A stretch of 64,000 nucleotides of DNA from Planococcus sp. MER TA 32b (lineage in GTDB: Bacteria > Bacillota > Bacilli > Bacillales_A > Planococcaceae), in assembly GCA_023715185.1 (NCBI GenBank), contig JAMCAN010000001.1:1240001-1304000 (forward strand). Reading direction: 5' to 3'. Shown here one piece after another: positions 40,036 through 50,031 of the stretch; position 1 is the stretch's first letter; the number at the start of each line of letters is the position of its first letter. Below the pieces are notes generated by a model that saw only the letters and a list, made by a program, of their open reading frames with translations, was not told the DNA's origin and did no database searches. A program made the translations under genes and the position numbers.

Positions 40036-40202
40036 ACCGATATTGCGCAAAACAGCTTCGCTTTCCTGGGGGCTTGCGCTGAGCTAACTCGGACTTGTGC
40101 CACTTCGCCCGAGTGGATCTCAGCACTTCGCTCGAACCAGAGTTGAAAAGCCAACTCTGGTTCTGATCCCCTGGGAGTCTGCGCTATTTTGCTCCATATC
40201 TC
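40036..40202. repeat. Repeat island 3: module A with an extra 30-base palindrome
   Basis: Same ends and centre as the copies at 24729 and 50032 (GATATTGCGCAAAACAGC left, GCTCCATATC right). In the other copies CACTTCGCTTA runs on to CACCTGGGAG. Here a perfect 12-base hairpin GAACCAGAGTTG / CAACTCTGGTTC (40134-40163) is inserted between CACTTCGCT and the CCCTGGGAG. Confidence 0.75.
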
Positions 40203-40289
40203 AGTCCGCTTTCGATAAATGGTTATCTATTTAAGATAATTATTAATGAAAAAGTGAAGGTTTCATTTCTACACAAATTTAAATGAAGT

Positions 40290-40502
40290 GGCAGGGAAGG
40301 TGAAGTGTAAAGATGTGCTCCTTCATCTCTTCGCTGCTACGTCGCAAACACATGGCCACGCCAGCGTCGGCTAATGTTTTTGCTTGATATCTATAGAGAG
40401 CTATCTAGCGAAGGCGCGCCTATGGACTGAGCGGAGCAATAAGACGAGCGTTCTTCTCGGCTTATTGAGGGAGCTTTGTCCTAAGCGCCGAAGCGGTATG
40501 TA
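40290..40502. repeat. Repeat island 3: diverged module B followed by module D
   Basis: A degenerate module B (40315-40382, GTGCTCC, CTTCGCTGCTACGTCGCAAA, GCTAATGTTTT) is followed by module D (about 40386-40502). D shares GATATCTATAGAGA, CTAGCG, GGCGCGCC, CTTCTCGGCTTATTG and GCGCCGAAGCG with the inverted copy at 6513-6694, but lacks the B-like insert of that copy. No gene is seen in this 734-base gap. Confidence 0.7.
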
Positions 40503-40552
40503 AAGCGGATTGTTTCTAGACTTTCTTAATTTTTATTTCTAAGAGAAACCTG

Positions 40553-40582
40553 TTGCGGAATGGATCAGTACCGTGGTATAAT
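40553..40582 (+). promoter_or_regulatory. Predicted promoter of rpsB-tsf
   Basis: TTGCGG (40553-40558), 18-base spacer, consensus TATAAT (40577-40582) with an extended TGG before it. Confidence 0.78.
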
Positions 40583-40604
40583 TTCAAATGGTGTTAAATA
40601 CACA

Positions 40605-40699
40605 CGCATTCGGATTTGTTCCGCTGGTGCCCTTTCTGGGTAACGGTTCAAAGAAGAAGGATGCGGAGGGAAAAAATAACCTATCAGGAGGAAACACAC
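40605..40699 (+). ncRNA. Candidate structured leader of rpsB
   Basis: About 110 transcribed bases precede rpsB. CGCATTC (40605-40611) can pair with GGATGCG (40659-40665), enclosing a hairpin around CCG-CCC / GGG-CGG (40621-40646). Layout resembles autoregulated r-protein leaders, but I recognise no named family. Confidence 0.45.
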
Positions 40700-41416
40700 A
40701 TGTCAGTAATTTCTATGAAACAATTGCTTGAAGCTGGTGTACACTTTGGCCACCAGACTCGCCGTTGGAACCCGAAAATGAAAAAATATATTTTCGTTGA
40801 GCGTAACGGTATCTACATCATCGACCTGCAAAAAACAGTCCGCAAATTGGAAGAGGCTTACAGCTTCATGAAACAAGTGGGCGAAGATGGCGGGAAAGTA
40901 CTTTTCGTCGGTACGAAAAAACAAGCTCAGGACGCTATCAAAGAAGAAGCAGAACGTTCTGGCAACTACTACATCAACCAGCGTTGGTTGGGTGGAACAC
41001 TTACTAACTTCGGCACAATCCAAAAACGTGTGAACCGTATGAAACAAATCGAGCGCATGTCTGAAGATGGAACTTTCGAAGTTCTTCCGAAGAAAGAAGT
41101 TGTTCAATTGAATAAAGAACACGATCGTCTTGTTAAATTCCTTGGCGGTATCCGTGATATGAACGGTCTTCCGGACGTAATGTTCGTAGTTGATCCGCGC
41201 AAAGAACGCATCGCAGTAGCAGAAGCTATGAAATTGAACATTCCGATCGTTGGTATCGTTGATACTAACTGTGATCCAGATGAAATCGATTATGTAATTC
41301 CTGCAAACGATGATGCTATCCGCGCAGTAAAACTTTTGACTGGTAAAATGGCTGATGCTTTGCTAGAGTCTAAACCGGAAGAAGAAGAAGAAACTCCAGC
41401 AGAAGCTGCAGAGTAA
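40700..41416 (+). CDS. rpsB: 30S ribosomal protein S2
   Basis: A 238-residue small-subunit protein. ATG 40700 follows AGGAGG and gives [19 protein letters not shown], the classic start; an in-frame upstream ATG at 40616 lies in the leader. [21 protein letters not shown] and [15 protein letters not shown] are family motifs. A Glu-rich tail follows. In B. subtilis the fla/che operon separates codY and rpsB; here only repeat island 3 does. Confidence 0.98.
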   Translation: MSVISMKQLLEAGVHFGHQTRRWNPKMKKYIFVERNGIYIIDLQKTVRKLEEAYSFMKQVGEDGGKVLFVGTKKQAQDAIKEEAERSGNYYINQRWLGGTLTNFGTIQKRVNRMKQIERMSEDGTFEVLPKKEVVQLNKEHDRLVKFLGGIRDMNGLPDVMFVVDPRKERIAVAEAMKLNIPIVGIVDTNCDPDEIDYVIPANDDAIRAVKLLTGKMADALLESKPEEEEETPAEAAE

Positions 41417-41431
41417 CTCACGATGAAGTAC

Positions 41432-41471
41432 AGGTGATAAGCGGCCACAAACCCTCTTATCACCTTTTTTT
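41432..41471 (+). terminator. Terminator-like hairpin between rpsB and tsf
   Basis: AGGTGATAAG / CTTATCACCT perfect stem, 14-base loop, then seven T. It lies inside the operon and probably lowers tsf relative to rpsB. Confidence 0.8.
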
Positions 41472-41505
41472 GAGAAAACGTATATCCTTAAGGAGGAATT
41501 TAATC

Positions 41506-42390
41506 ATGGCAGTTACAGCTCAAATGGTAAAAGAATTGCGTGAAAAAACTGGTGCAGGTATGATGGACTGCAAAAAAGCGCTAGTAGAAACAAACGGTGA
41601 CATGGAAGCGGCTTTGGATTTCCTTCGCGAAAAAGGTCTTTCAAGCGCTTCTAAAAAAGCGGACCGTATTGCTGCTGAAGGCACTACTTCAATCATGGTT
41701 GAAGGAAACGAAGCAGTTATCTATGAAGTGAACGCTGAAACTGATTTTGTCGCTAAAAACGAAGGTTTCCAAACACTTGTTAAAGAATTGGGCGAACACC
41801 TTTTGGCTACGAAACCAGCTACAATCGAAGAAGCGACTTCTTCTACAATGTCGAACGGTTTGACAGTAGCGGACCACATTTCAAACGCTATCGCGAAGAT
41901 CGGTGAAAAAATCACTTTGCGCCGCTTTGAAATCCGCACTAAAACAGATGCTGACGCTTTTGGTCCTTACCTGCACATGGGTGGCCGTATTTCAGTATTG
42001 GTATTGCTTGAAAACACGACTGATTCAGATGCAGCACGCGACATCGCTATGCACATCGCAGCATTGAACCCACAATACGTGTCACGTGAAGAAGTTTCTG
42101 CTGAAGAAGTGGAAAAAGAGCGTAAAGTATTGACTGAACAAGCGTTGAACGAAGGCAAGCCAGAAAAAATCGTTGAAAAAATGGTTGAAGGCCGCCTTGG
42201 TAAATATTTCGAAGACGTCTGCTTGCTTGACCAGGCTTTCGTTAAAAACTCTGACCAAAAAGTTCGCGATTTCGCAGCTTCAACTGGCGGCAGCGTAAAA
42301 GAATTCATCCGCTACGAAGTTGGAGAAGGAATCGAAAAACGCGAAGACAACTTTGCTGATGAAGTTATGAGCCAAGTAAACAAAAAATAA
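41506..42390 (+). CDS. tsf: Translation elongation factor Ts
   Basis: Nucleotide exchange factor for EF-Tu. ATG 41506 follows AAGGAGGA and gives 294 residues beginning [19 protein letters not shown], the family signature. TDFVAKN (about 80) is the EF-Tu-contacting motif. Codon use is highly biased. An in-frame extension to 41434 has no site and crosses the terminator hairpin. Confidence 0.98.
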   Translation: MAVTAQMVKELREKTGAGMMDCKKALVETNGDMEAALDFLREKGLSSASKKADRIAAEGTTSIMVEGNEAVIYEVNAETDFVAKNEGFQTLVKELGEHLLATKPATIEEATSSTMSNGLTVADHISNAIAKIGEKITLRRFEIRTKTDADAFGPYLHMGGRISVLVLLENTTDSDAARDIAMHIAALNPQYVSREEVSAEEVEKERKVLTEQALNEGKPEKIVEKMVEGRLGKYFEDVCLLDQAFVKNSDQKVRDFAASTGGSVKEFIRYEVGEGIEKREDNFADEVMSQVNKK

Positions 42391-42412
42391 ATCATTTTCA
42401 TAGCATTACCTT

Positions 42413-42442
42413 GGGGAACACTGAAAGGTGTTCCCTATTTTT
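42413..42442 (+). terminator. Terminator-like hairpin between tsf and pyrH
   Basis: GGGAACACT pairs with GGTGTTCCC across a short loop, then TATTTTTC. It lies 23 bases past the tsf stop. Confidence 0.78.
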
Positions 42443-42470
42443 CAATAAACAGTTAAAATGGAGGGTACCG

Positions 42471-43196
42471 ATGAGTGTTCAGCAGTATAAACGCATTGTA
42501 TTAAAACTTAGTGGAGAAGCGATGGCAGGTGGACAAGGTTTCGGTTTATCTCCTGAAATCATTAAATCTGTAGCTGCTCAAGTTAAAGACGTCGTGGAAC
42601 TTGGCGTTGAAGTTGCCGTAGTTGTCGGCGGAGGCAATATCTGGAGAGGGAAAGTCGGTTCTGAAATGGGCATGGACCGAGCGACTGCAGATTATATGGG
42701 AATGCTTGCAACAGTGATGAATTCATTGGCTTTGCAGGATTCACTTGAAAAACAGGACGTTGAAACGCGTGTTCTTTCTTCCATAGAAATGCGCCAGGTC
42801 GCTGAACCGTATATTCGCAGACGGGCAATCCGCCACCTTGAGAAGAAGCGGGTTGTAATTTTCGCAGCAGGAACGGGCAATCCATATTTCTCAACTGATA
42901 CGACAGCTGCACTACGGGCTGCTGAAATTGAGGCGGATGTCATCCTGATGGCGAAAAACAATGTGGATGGCGTTTATTCAGCCGATCCGAAAACTGATGC
43001 AACAGCTGTAAAATATGAGGAATTATCATATTTGGAAGTGATCCAACAAGGTCTGCAAGTAATGGATTCTACTGCTTCCACACTCTGTATGGACAATGAT
43101 ATCCCACTCGTAGTATTCTCGATTATGGAAAATGGTAATATAAAACGGGCTGTTCAAGGTGAAAAAATCGGAACAGTTGTGAGGAGAGACATATAA
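42471..43196 (+). CDS. pyrH: Uridylate kinase
   Basis: Phosphorylates UMP to UDP; hexameric amino-acid-kinase-fold enzyme. ATG 42471 (after GGAGGG) gives 241 residues starting [40 protein letters not shown] and [14 protein letters not shown] are diagnostic. Its stop shares one base with the frr ATG. Confidence 0.97.
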   Translation: MSVQQYKRIVLKLSGEAMAGGQGFGLSPEIIKSVAAQVKDVVELGVEVAVVVGGGNIWRGKVGSEMGMDRATADYMGMLATVMNSLALQDSLEKQDVETRVLSSIEMRQVAEPYIRRRAIRHLEKKRVVIFAAGTGNPYFSTDTTAALRAAEIEADVILMAKNNVDGVYSADPKTDATAVKYEELSYLEVIQQGLQVMDSTASTLCMDNDIPLVVFSIMENGNIKRAVQGEKIGTVVRRDI

Positions 43197-43753
43197 TGCC
43201 GAAATCTGTGATGAATGAAACCAAAGAAAAAATGACGAACGCCATTCAAGCTTATTCCCGTGAACTTTCTTCAATCCGCGCTGGACGCGCAACTCCGTCT
43301 ATCCTGGACAGAATAACAGTCGATTATTACGGAGCACCGACGCCGATCAACCAGGTTGCCGGTGTATCGGTTCCGGAAGCTCGCATGATCATGATCCAGC
43401 CATACGATAAGTCTGTACTGGGTGATATCGAAAAAGCGATTCTGAAATCGGATATCGGCTTGAACCCTTCGAATGATGGTTCGGTGATCCGTCTGGCTGT
43501 GCCTGCTTTGACTGAAGAACGCCGCAAAGAGCTCGTTAAGGATGTCAAAAAAGAAGCGGAAGCCGCTAAAGTCAATGTTCGTAATATCCGACGTGACGCC
43601 AATGATGAGTTTAAAAAGCTTCAGAAGAAGAGCGAAATCACTGAAGATGATTTGCGGACTTATTCCGATGATGTACAGAAATTAACGGATTCGAATATCG
43701 CGAAGATTGATGAAATGGCAAAAGACAAAGAAAAAGAGATTATGGAAGTATAA
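43196..43753 (+). CDS. frr: Ribosome recycling factor
   Basis: Splits post-termination ribosomes with EF-G. The 185 residues match the family length, with [13 protein letters not shown] near the start, the PYDKS loop, and NIRRDAND in the C-terminal helix. It overlaps pyrH by one base and ends at a terminator. Confidence 0.97.
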   Translation: MPKSVMNETKEKMTNAIQAYSRELSSIRAGRATPSILDRITVDYYGAPTPINQVAGVSVPEARMIMIQPYDKSVLGDIEKAILKSDIGLNPSNDGSVIRLAVPALTEERRKELVKDVKKEAEAAKVNVRNIRRDANDEFKKLQKKSEITEDDLRTYSDDVQKLTDSNIAKIDEMAKDKEKEIMEV

Positions 43754-43776
43754 AATCGAACTTCATAAGCTTTTAC

Positions 43777-43803
43777 GCGTCCTGTATAGCAGGGCGCTTT
43801 TTC
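43777..43803 (+). terminator. Intrinsic terminator after frr
   Basis: GCGTCCTG / CAGGGCGC stem (one G-U), five-base loop, then TTTTTC. Confidence 0.85.
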
Positions 43804-43904
43804 ATGCCAAAAAAAATGTGATCGAGAAAGATAGGGCACGATAGCGTTTTTTTTGATATGATAAGCAATAGACATGCCGATTTGTAATAGGTGGAGGATT
43901 AATT

Positions 43905-44696
43905 ATGATAAATAAATTATTAAAACGAAATACGGAAACTGTGATTGGTGATTTGGATCGCCTGTCGCTGGTCCGTGATGGGATTATCCCTTCACATATA
44001 GCCATTATTATGGATGGCAATGGCCGTTGGGCGAAGAAGCGTTCACTTCCCCGTGTTGCAGGGCATCACGAAGGAATGAAAACCGTGCGGAAAATTACCC
44101 GCTTGGCCAATAACCTCGGCGTTGACGTATTGACATTATATGCATTTTCCACGGAGAATTGGAAACGTCCAAAAATGGAAGTGGATTTTCTGATGAGGCT
44201 TCCCGAAGAATTTCTTTCGACATTTTTGCCGGAACTGGTGGCTGAAAACGTAAAAGTGGAAATGATGGGCGACCATACTAATCTTCCGGCACATACGTTA
44301 AAAGCGATCACCAAAGCAAAAGAGGCTACAAAAGATAATACCGGCCTTATTTTAAATTTTGCGCTTAACTACGGGAGCCGATCCGAAATCGTGGATTCGG
44401 TAAAAGAACTTGCCGCTCAAGTGGCTGCAGGAACATTGGACCCCGCAGATATTACAGAAGAACATATCAGTTCCGGACTTATGACAAAGTCATTGCCTGA
44501 ACCTGATTTATTGATCAGAACGAGCGGGGAAGTACGCTTAAGCAACTTTATGCTTTGGCAGCTTGCCTATACCGAATTTTGGTTCACTGATACATTGTGG
44601 CCGGATTTCAACGAAGATTCACTAATCGATGCGGTTGAAAATTACCAAAAGAGAAATCGCCGATTTGGAGGATTGAAAGGGGAAGAAGCACAGTGA
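43905..44696 (+). CDS. uppS: Undecaprenyl diphosphate synthase (isoprenyl transferase)
   Basis: Makes the C55 lipid carrier for cell-wall synthesis. The 263-residue cis-prenyltransferase has IIMDGNGRWAKKR (34-46) with catalytic Asp37, FSTENWKRP, and RTSGEVRLSNFMLWQLAY. Its stop overlaps the cdsA GTG by four bases. The cluster uppS-cdsA-dxr-rseP is the standard Bacillales order. No convincing promoter was found in the 151-base gap after frr. Confidence 0.97.
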   Translation: MINKLLKRNTETVIGDLDRLSLVRDGIIPSHIAIIMDGNGRWAKKRSLPRVAGHHEGMKTVRKITRLANNLGVDVLTLYAFSTENWKRPKMEVDFLMRLPEEFLSTFLPELVAENVKVEMMGDHTNLPAHTLKAITKAKEATKDNTGLILNFALNYGSRSEIVDSVKELAAQVAAGTLDPADITEEHISSGLMTKSLPEPDLLIRTSGEVRLSNFMLWQLAYTEFWFTDTLWPDFNEDSLIDAVENYQKRNRRFGGLKGEEAQ

Positions 44697-45484
44697 AACA
44701 GCGTCTCATAACCGGAGCAATCGCTTTTGCATTATTTATACCATTTGTTATTTTAGGCGGAACTCCTTTTACTATTTTAGTGCTTATCCTGGGAACCATT
44801 GGTTTCCAGGAATTATTGAAGATGAAAGGCCGCACACTTTGGAGTGTTCCCGGCCTTATTTCTCTTTTGGCGTTATATGCGTTTATGATGCCGGGTGACT
44901 GGACACTCCAGATTTCTGGGTGGACCGGATACACAAAAGTCGAATTCGCTTTTATCGCGGTCATTTTGCTATTAATACATACTGTCGTTGTTAAAAACAG
45001 CTTTACTTTCGATGATGCGGCCTTTGCAATCCTTGGCACTCTATACGTAGGGATGGGTTTCCTCTATCTGATTGAAACAAGGGAAGCAGGCCTCGCTGTC
45101 CTGATTTACGCATTATTGGTAGTCTGGTTCACTGATTCTGGCGCTTATTTTACCGGCCGGAAATTCGGTAAACGGAAGCTGTGGCCTGAGATTTCTCCCA
45201 ATAAAACCATTGAAGGCTTTGTAGGGGGCATCATTTATGCTGTCGTTGCCGCATTGGTTTTCAATTATTTCGTGGATTTAAACAAGCCAATTTACATCAT
45301 CATCCTTGTAACGATCGTTGCGTCTGTTTTCGGGCAGATGGGTGATTTGGTGGAGTCTGCTCTAAAACGGCATTTCAACGTGAAAGATTCAGGGAAAGTC
45401 CTGCCTGGACACGGCGGCATTCTGGACCGCTTTGACAGCATTCTTTTCGTCATGCCGTTGCTGCATTTTTTACATTTCATCTAA
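44693..45484 (+). CDS. cdsA: Phosphatidate cytidylyltransferase
   Basis: Makes CDP-diacylglycerol, the branch point of phospholipid synthesis. The 263-residue protein is mostly hydrophobic, with about seven or eight membrane helices, and ends with the CDS signature: KRHFNVKDSGKVLPGHGG followed by ILDRFDS. It starts with GTG inside the uppS stop. Confidence 0.96.
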   Translation: MKQRLITGAIAFALFIPFVILGGTPFTILVLILGTIGFQELLKMKGRTLWSVPGLISLLALYAFMMPGDWTLQISGWTGYTKVEFAFIAVILLLIHTVVVKNSFTFDDAAFAILGTLYVGMGFLYLIETREAGLAVLIYALLVVWFTDSGAYFTGRKFGKRKLWPEISPNKTIEGFVGGIIYAVVAALVFNYFVDLNKPIYIIILVTIVASVFGQMGDLVESALKRHFNVKDSGKVLPGHGGILDRFDSILFVMPLLHFLHFI

Positions 45485-45498
45485 GGAGGACATCCTGA

Positions 45499-46644
45499 AT
45501 GGTTAAAAAAATTATTTTACTTGGAGCGACCGGATCGATCGGCGTCCAAACAACAGATATTATCCGTGAGCATCCTGAAGAATTCAAACTGGTTGGATTT
45601 TCAGCCGGCCGCAATATGGAATTGGCAAAAAAATTCATTAAGGAATTCAAACCCGAAATCGTCTGTATTCAAAATGAACAGGATGCGATTGTTCTTCGCG
45701 GCGAATTTCCCGCGACTTCTTTTGTATCGGGAAATGCCGGTCTGATTGAGACGGCGGTATTTGATGCTGACGTGCTGGTCAATGCCGTAATAGGCAGTGT
45801 GGGGCTTGAGCCGACGCTTGAAGCGATTAAACTTGGCCGCACAATCGCCATTGCCAATAAAGAAACGCTGGTTACAGCAGGACACCTGGTTATGGAAAGC
45901 GCCAAGCGATACGGTGCGGCAATTCTTCCCGTAGACAGCGAACATTCCGCTTTATTCCAGTCGCTGAACGGCGAGAAGATTGAACAGGCGACAAAACTGA
46001 TTCTCACAGCGTCCGGCGGAAGCTTCAGGGATTCTACAAGAGAAGAGCTGAAAAATGTAACGGTCAAAGAAGCGCTAAATCACCCCAATTGGTCTATGGG
46101 GGCGAAAATAACGATCGACTCGGCGACTATGGTGAATAAAGGGCTGGAAGTAATAGAAGCAAACGTGCTTTTCAATTTTAATTATGATGATATTGAAGTG
46201 CTGCTTCACCGGGAAAGCATCATCCATTCAATGGTCGAGTTCCAGGACACCAGTGTAATGGCACAGCTCGGCACCCCGGATATGCGCGTGCCGATCCAAT
46301 ACGCGCTGACCTATCCAGAACGCCTGGGACGTCCAAACGCCAAGCGGCTGAATCTGGCTGAAATCGGCAAACTGCATTTCCAGCCGATGGATTATGAACG
46401 GTTCCATGCATTGCAACTGGCGTTTGACGCCGGGCGTATCGGCGGAACCATGACTACTGTATTGAACGCAGCCAACGAACAAGCCGTGGCAATGTTCTTA
46501 AATGAAGAAATTAATTTTTTGCAGATCGAGGAAATGATCGAACGCGCAATGAATGCGCACGATCCGATCGCTTCTCCGGATTTGGAGACGATTCTGCACG
46601 TCGATTCTGAAACAAGAAAATCAGTCCGGAACATGCTAAAATAA
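45499..46644 (+). CDS. dxr: 1-deoxy-D-xylulose-5-phosphate reductoisomerase
   Basis: NADPH-dependent second step of the MEP isoprenoid pathway, supplying precursor for UppS. The 381-residue protein has the cofactor motif [11 protein letters not shown] (8-18), [18 protein letters not shown] with metal ligands, and [18 protein letters not shown] in two halves ([17 protein letters not shown]). AAGGAGG precedes the ATG. Confidence 0.97.
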   Translation: MVKKIILLGATGSIGVQTTDIIREHPEEFKLVGFSAGRNMELAKKFIKEFKPEIVCIQNEQDAIVLRGEFPATSFVSGNAGLIETAVFDADVLVNAVIGSVGLEPTLEAIKLGRTIAIANKETLVTAGHLVMESAKRYGAAILPVDSEHSALFQSLNGEKIEQATKLILTASGGSFRDSTREELKNVTVKEALNHPNWSMGAKITIDSATMVNKGLEVIEANVLFNFNYDDIEVLLHRESIIHSMVEFQDTSVMAQLGTPDMRVPIQYALTYPERLGRPNAKRLNLAEIGKLHFQPMDYERFHALQLAFDAGRIGGTMTTVLNAANEQAVAMFLNEEINFLQIEEMIERAMNAHDPIASPDLETILHVDSETRKSVRNMLK

Positions 46645-46685
46645 CTAAAGATTAAAACCGAAAAGGTTTGTAAGGATGGGTTCAA

Positions 46686-47945
46686 ATGGAAACAGTCATA
46701 TCGTTTATCATAATTTTCGGAGCTTTAGTTTTTTTCCATGAATTGGGGCATTTTCTGTTTGCAAAAAGAGCGGGAATATTAGTCCGCGAATTTGCGATCG
46801 GCATGGGTCCGAAAATTCTTGGCATTACAAAAGGGGAAACTTTATATACCGTCCGGCTGCTTCCAATCGGGGGCTATGTCCGCATGGCCGGTGAGGAAAT
46901 GGACCGTATCGTATTGCAGGCGGGACATCGCATCGGTGTGCTGCTGGATGAAGATGGTCTTGCAAAGAAAATCATACTGAATCAGAAAACCATGTATCCC
47001 GATATCATGTTTCTTGAAGTTGAAGAAGCGGATCTCGAAAAGGAACTTTATATTAAAGGTTATGATGAAGAAGATCGTCTCGTCCGTCTTCAAGTTGCAA
47101 GAGACGCGGCAGTTGAAGAGAATGGCACTGAAACGGTTTTGGCACCCCATGACCGCCAATTCGATTCAAAAAGCATCGGCCATCGTTTCATGACGATTTT
47201 TGCCGGGCCGCTGTTCAATTTTATCCTTGCCTTCTTTATTTTTACGGCCATCGGTCTAATGCAAGGAGTTCCAACGAATGAACCTGTTATTTCCGAAGTG
47301 ACGGATGACAGCCCGGCTGAGGAAGCGGGTATGCAGGCTGGTGATTTAATCACAGAAGTCGATGGCACAAATATCGCCAGCTGGAATGATCTTGTGGAAT
47401 CCGTTCAGGGTGAAGCTGGGAATGCATTGGATTTCGTTGTTGAACGCCAGGGTGAATCAGTGGAATTCACGATTACACCGGAACTGGTCGAGCAGGAACA
47501 GGGAGATGTGGGTGTTATCGGCGTTCTTTATGAAAGTCCGAGGGAACAGGATTTCTTCGGGTCATTCGTCTACGGTGCTGAAACAACTGTCTTCTGGTTC
47601 AAGGAGATTTTCCGTCTGCTGGGTATGCTCGTGACGGGACAATTTACAATTGATGCTTTATCCGGCCCTGTCGGCATTTATAAAACCACAGAAGAGGTAG
47701 CACAATATGGGATTTTCACTTTGATGAGCTGGGCTGGTATGCTGAGCATCAACTTAGGGATTATGAACCTGCTGCCGCTTCCGGCGCTTGACGGCGGGCG
47801 TCTGATGTTCTTCATACTAGAAGCGTTGAGAGGCAAGCCGGTGGATCGCCAGAAAGAGGGCATGGTCCATTTTGTCGGCATCATGCTGCTTATGCTGCTG
47901 ATGATCGTCGTCACATGGAACGATATACAGAAGTTTTTCTTTTAA
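46686..47945 (+). CDS. rseP: Site-2 intramembrane metalloprotease RseP/RasP
   Basis: Zinc protease that cleaves anti-sigma factors and leftover signal peptides within the membrane. The 419-residue protein has HELGH (18-22) in the first helix, a PDZ domain (about 195-285, EEAGMQAGDLITEVDG), and the second zinc motif NLLPLPALDGGR (about 361-372), with four membrane helices in all. It closes the uppS cluster. Confidence 0.96.
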   Translation: METVISFIIIFGALVFFHELGHFLFAKRAGILVREFAIGMGPKILGITKGETLYTVRLLPIGGYVRMAGEEMDRIVLQAGHRIGVLLDEDGLAKKIILNQKTMYPDIMFLEVEEADLEKELYIKGYDEEDRLVRLQVARDAAVEENGTETVLAPHDRQFDSKSIGHRFMTIFAGPLFNFILAFFIFTAIGLMQGVPTNEPVISEVTDDSPAEEAGMQAGDLITEVDGTNIASWNDLVESVQGEAGNALDFVVERQGESVEFTITPELVEQEQGDVGVIGVLYESPREQDFFGSFVYGAETTVFWFKEIFRLLGMLVTGQFTIDALSGPVGIYKTTEEVAQYGIFTLMSWAGMLSINLGIMNLLPLPALDGGRLMFFILEALRGKPVDRQKEGMVHFVGIMLLMLLMIVVTWNDIQKFFF

Positions 47946-47947
47946 TT

Positions 47948-48114
47948 GAAGAAAAGCGACAGTGCCCGTTTAGCTCTGAAAGGCATAAGGCAGATCAGCG
48001 AAGTGGCCTTGGCCGCGCAGCTGAGTTGACTTATGACCCGAAGAGCTGGGCCACTGGAGTCTGGACAAGAAGAAAAGCGACAGTGCCCGTTTAGCTCTGA
48101 AAGGCATAAGGCAG
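47948..48114. repeat. 46-base direct repeat pair between rseP and proS
   Basis: Identical 46-base units lie at 47948-47993 and 48069-48114, both starting GAAGAAAAGCGACAGTGCCC and ending AAAGGCATAAGGCAG, so the period is 121 bases. The 75 bases between them are GC-rich (GTGGCCTTGGCCGCGCAGC) and may fold. No gene is present. It is unlike modules A-D. Confidence 0.9.
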
Positions 48115-48176
48115 TTTTGTATCTGAATTAATATACGCATTTAAAAATTTATCAGTCAGTTGAGGTGTATTTTGGA

Positions 48177-49880
48177 ATGAAACAATCAGCAACTTTTATC
48201 CCTACATTACGTGAAACGCCTGCGGATGCAGAAGTAAGATCACATCAATTATTGCTCCGTGCAGGGTTTATCCGTCAAAACACGAGTGGAATCTATTCTT
48301 TCCTGCCGCTTGGCAAACGTGTATTGAACAAAGTGGAAGCGATTATCCGTGAAGAAATGGAAGCCGCGAACAGCGTGGAAGTATTCCTTCCCGCGATGCA
48401 GCAGGCAGAACTATGGCAGGAAACCGGCCGCTGGTATTCGTATGGTGATGAATTGATGAGGCTTAAAGACCGCAATGGGCGCGAATTTGCACTTGGCGCA
48501 ACACATGAAGAAGTCATCACGGATCTTTTGCGCGATGAAATCAAATCGTATAAAAAATTGCCTTTGAATCTTTATCAGATCCAGTCGAAGTTCCGCGACG
48601 AGAAACGTCCGCGCTTCGGTTTGCTGCGTGGACGCGAATTCCTGATGAAAGATGCCTATTCATTCCATGCTACAACTGAAAGCCTTGATGAGACGTATGA
48701 TGTCATGATGCAGGCTTATACGAATATTTTCACGAGACTGGGCCTTGATTTCCGTATGGTAATCGCTGATTCCGGAGCTATAGGCGGCAAAGACAACCAT
48801 GAATTCATGGTCCTGTCTGAAATCGGGGAAGACACGATCGCCTATTCGGATTCATCTTCTTACGCGGCGAATATTGAAATGGCTCAAGTGAATATTGAAT
48901 ATGAAACGCCGTCAGAATCGCCTCAAGCGATTGAAAAAGTGGCTACACCTGATCAGAAAACAATCGCCCAGGTAGCGGAGTTCTTCGGAACAGGCACTGA
49001 AAACTGCATCAAGACCCTCGTCTTTAAAGCTGATGATGAATTCGTGGTCGTTTTATCCAGAGGAGACCACGAGATCAACGATGTCAAAGTTAAACACGCA
49101 GCTGATGCGAAAGTGGTTGAAATGGCGACTCCGGAAGAAGTGAAGCAATTGATCGGCTGCGAAATCGGCTCGATCGGTCCTGTAGCTTTGCCGGATGGAA
49201 TCCGTGTCTTTGCAGACAATGCTGTCAAAACAATTGCCAACGGAATCGCTGGTGCCAATGAAGAAGGGCAACATTTCAAAAATGTGACGCCTGGACAGGA
49301 TTTTGAAGTCGAAAAATACGCGGACCTGCGCTTTATCAAAGAAGGCGATCCTTCGCCGGATGGGCAAGGGACCATCAAATTTGCTGAAGGTATTGAAGTC
49401 GGGCATATCTTCAAACTGGGCACACGTTACAGTGAAGACATGAAAGCGACGATTCTGAATGACCAGGGCCGTGCAGTTCCTTATATTATGGGCTGCTATG
49501 GCATCGGGGTTTCCCGTGTCGTAGCTGCTGTAGCTGAACAATTCAATGACGATGACGGCTTTACGTGGCCTCCTGTTGCCGCACCTTACGATATTCATGT
49601 GGTGCCGGTCAATGTCAAAGATGATGTGCAGCGAGAAACGGCGGATGAAATTTATAAATTATTGAAATCCAACCGCTACGAAGTTCTGATTGATGACCGC
49701 AATGAACGCGCTGGTGTTAAATTTACCGATGCGGACTTAATTGGATTGCCGGTTCGCCTGACGGTAGGCAAAAAAGCTGCTGAAGGAATCCTGGAAGTTA
49801 AAATCCGCAGCACCGGTGAGACTTTCGAGTGGAATAAAGACGAGCTGCTCGATCAATTACAGCAATTTTTTCAAAAATGA
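48177..49880 (+). CDS. proS: Prolyl-tRNA synthetase (bacterial type)
   Basis: Class II synthetase charging tRNA-Pro. ATG 48177 gives 567 residues starting [20 protein letters not shown]. It has motif 2 [17 protein letters not shown], an inserted YbaK-like editing domain (about 225-400), motif 3 GCYGIGVSR, and an anticodon-binding domain. A GTG at 48165 would use part of the ribosome-binding site TTGAGGTG. No T-box leader is visible upstream. Confidence 0.97.
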   Translation: MKQSATFIPTLRETPADAEVRSHQLLLRAGFIRQNTSGIYSFLPLGKRVLNKVEAIIREEMEAANSVEVFLPAMQQAELWQETGRWYSYGDELMRLKDRNGREFALGATHEEVITDLLRDEIKSYKKLPLNLYQIQSKFRDEKRPRFGLLRGREFLMKDAYSFHATTESLDETYDVMMQAYTNIFTRLGLDFRMVIADSGAIGGKDNHEFMVLSEIGEDTIAYSDSSSYAANIEMAQVNIEYETPSESPQAIEKVATPDQKTIAQVAEFFGTGTENCIKTLVFKADDEFVVVLSRGDHEINDVKVKHAADAKVVEMATPEEVKQLIGCEIGSIGPVALPDGIRVFADNAVKTIANGIAGANEEGQHFKNVTPGQDFEVEKYADLRFIKEGDPSPDGQGTIKFAEGIEVGHIFKLGTRYSEDMKATILNDQGRAVPYIMGCYGIGVSRVVAAVAEQFNDDDGFTWPPVAAPYDIHVVPVNVKDDVQRETADEIYKLLKSNRYEVLIDDRNERAGVKFTDADLIGLPVRLTVGKKAAEGILEVKIRSTGETFEWNKDELLDQLQQFFQK

Positions 49881-49902
49881 TCTTAAAAATCTGATATGAT
49901 GA

Positions 49903-49940
49903 AGGGAAAGCACAAGCTGTGCTTTCCTTTCTTTTTCTTC
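49903..49940 (+). terminator. Intrinsic terminator after proS
   Basis: GGGAAAGCACA / TGTGCTTTCC stem, three-base loop, then TTTCTTTTTCTTC. Confidence 0.9.
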
Positions 49941-50031
49941 TTTTCCTTTGATGGAACCGGAAAGAAATTGCCGATGAAAAGATAAAAAGACAGCCGGTTA
50001 TAAATAGCTTGTTGAGAAAGAAAGCTAGGAA

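Noticed and set aside
43803-43904. Promoter for uppS
   Set aside because: A TATGAT-like -10 is present near 43855 but no usable -35 at the right spacing.
47948-48114. CRISPR array
   Set aside because: Only two repeats of 46 bases with one 75-base spacer and no cas genes.
47946-48176. T-box leader for proS
   Set aside because: No T-box sequence or specifier structure and no antiterminator/terminator pair seen.
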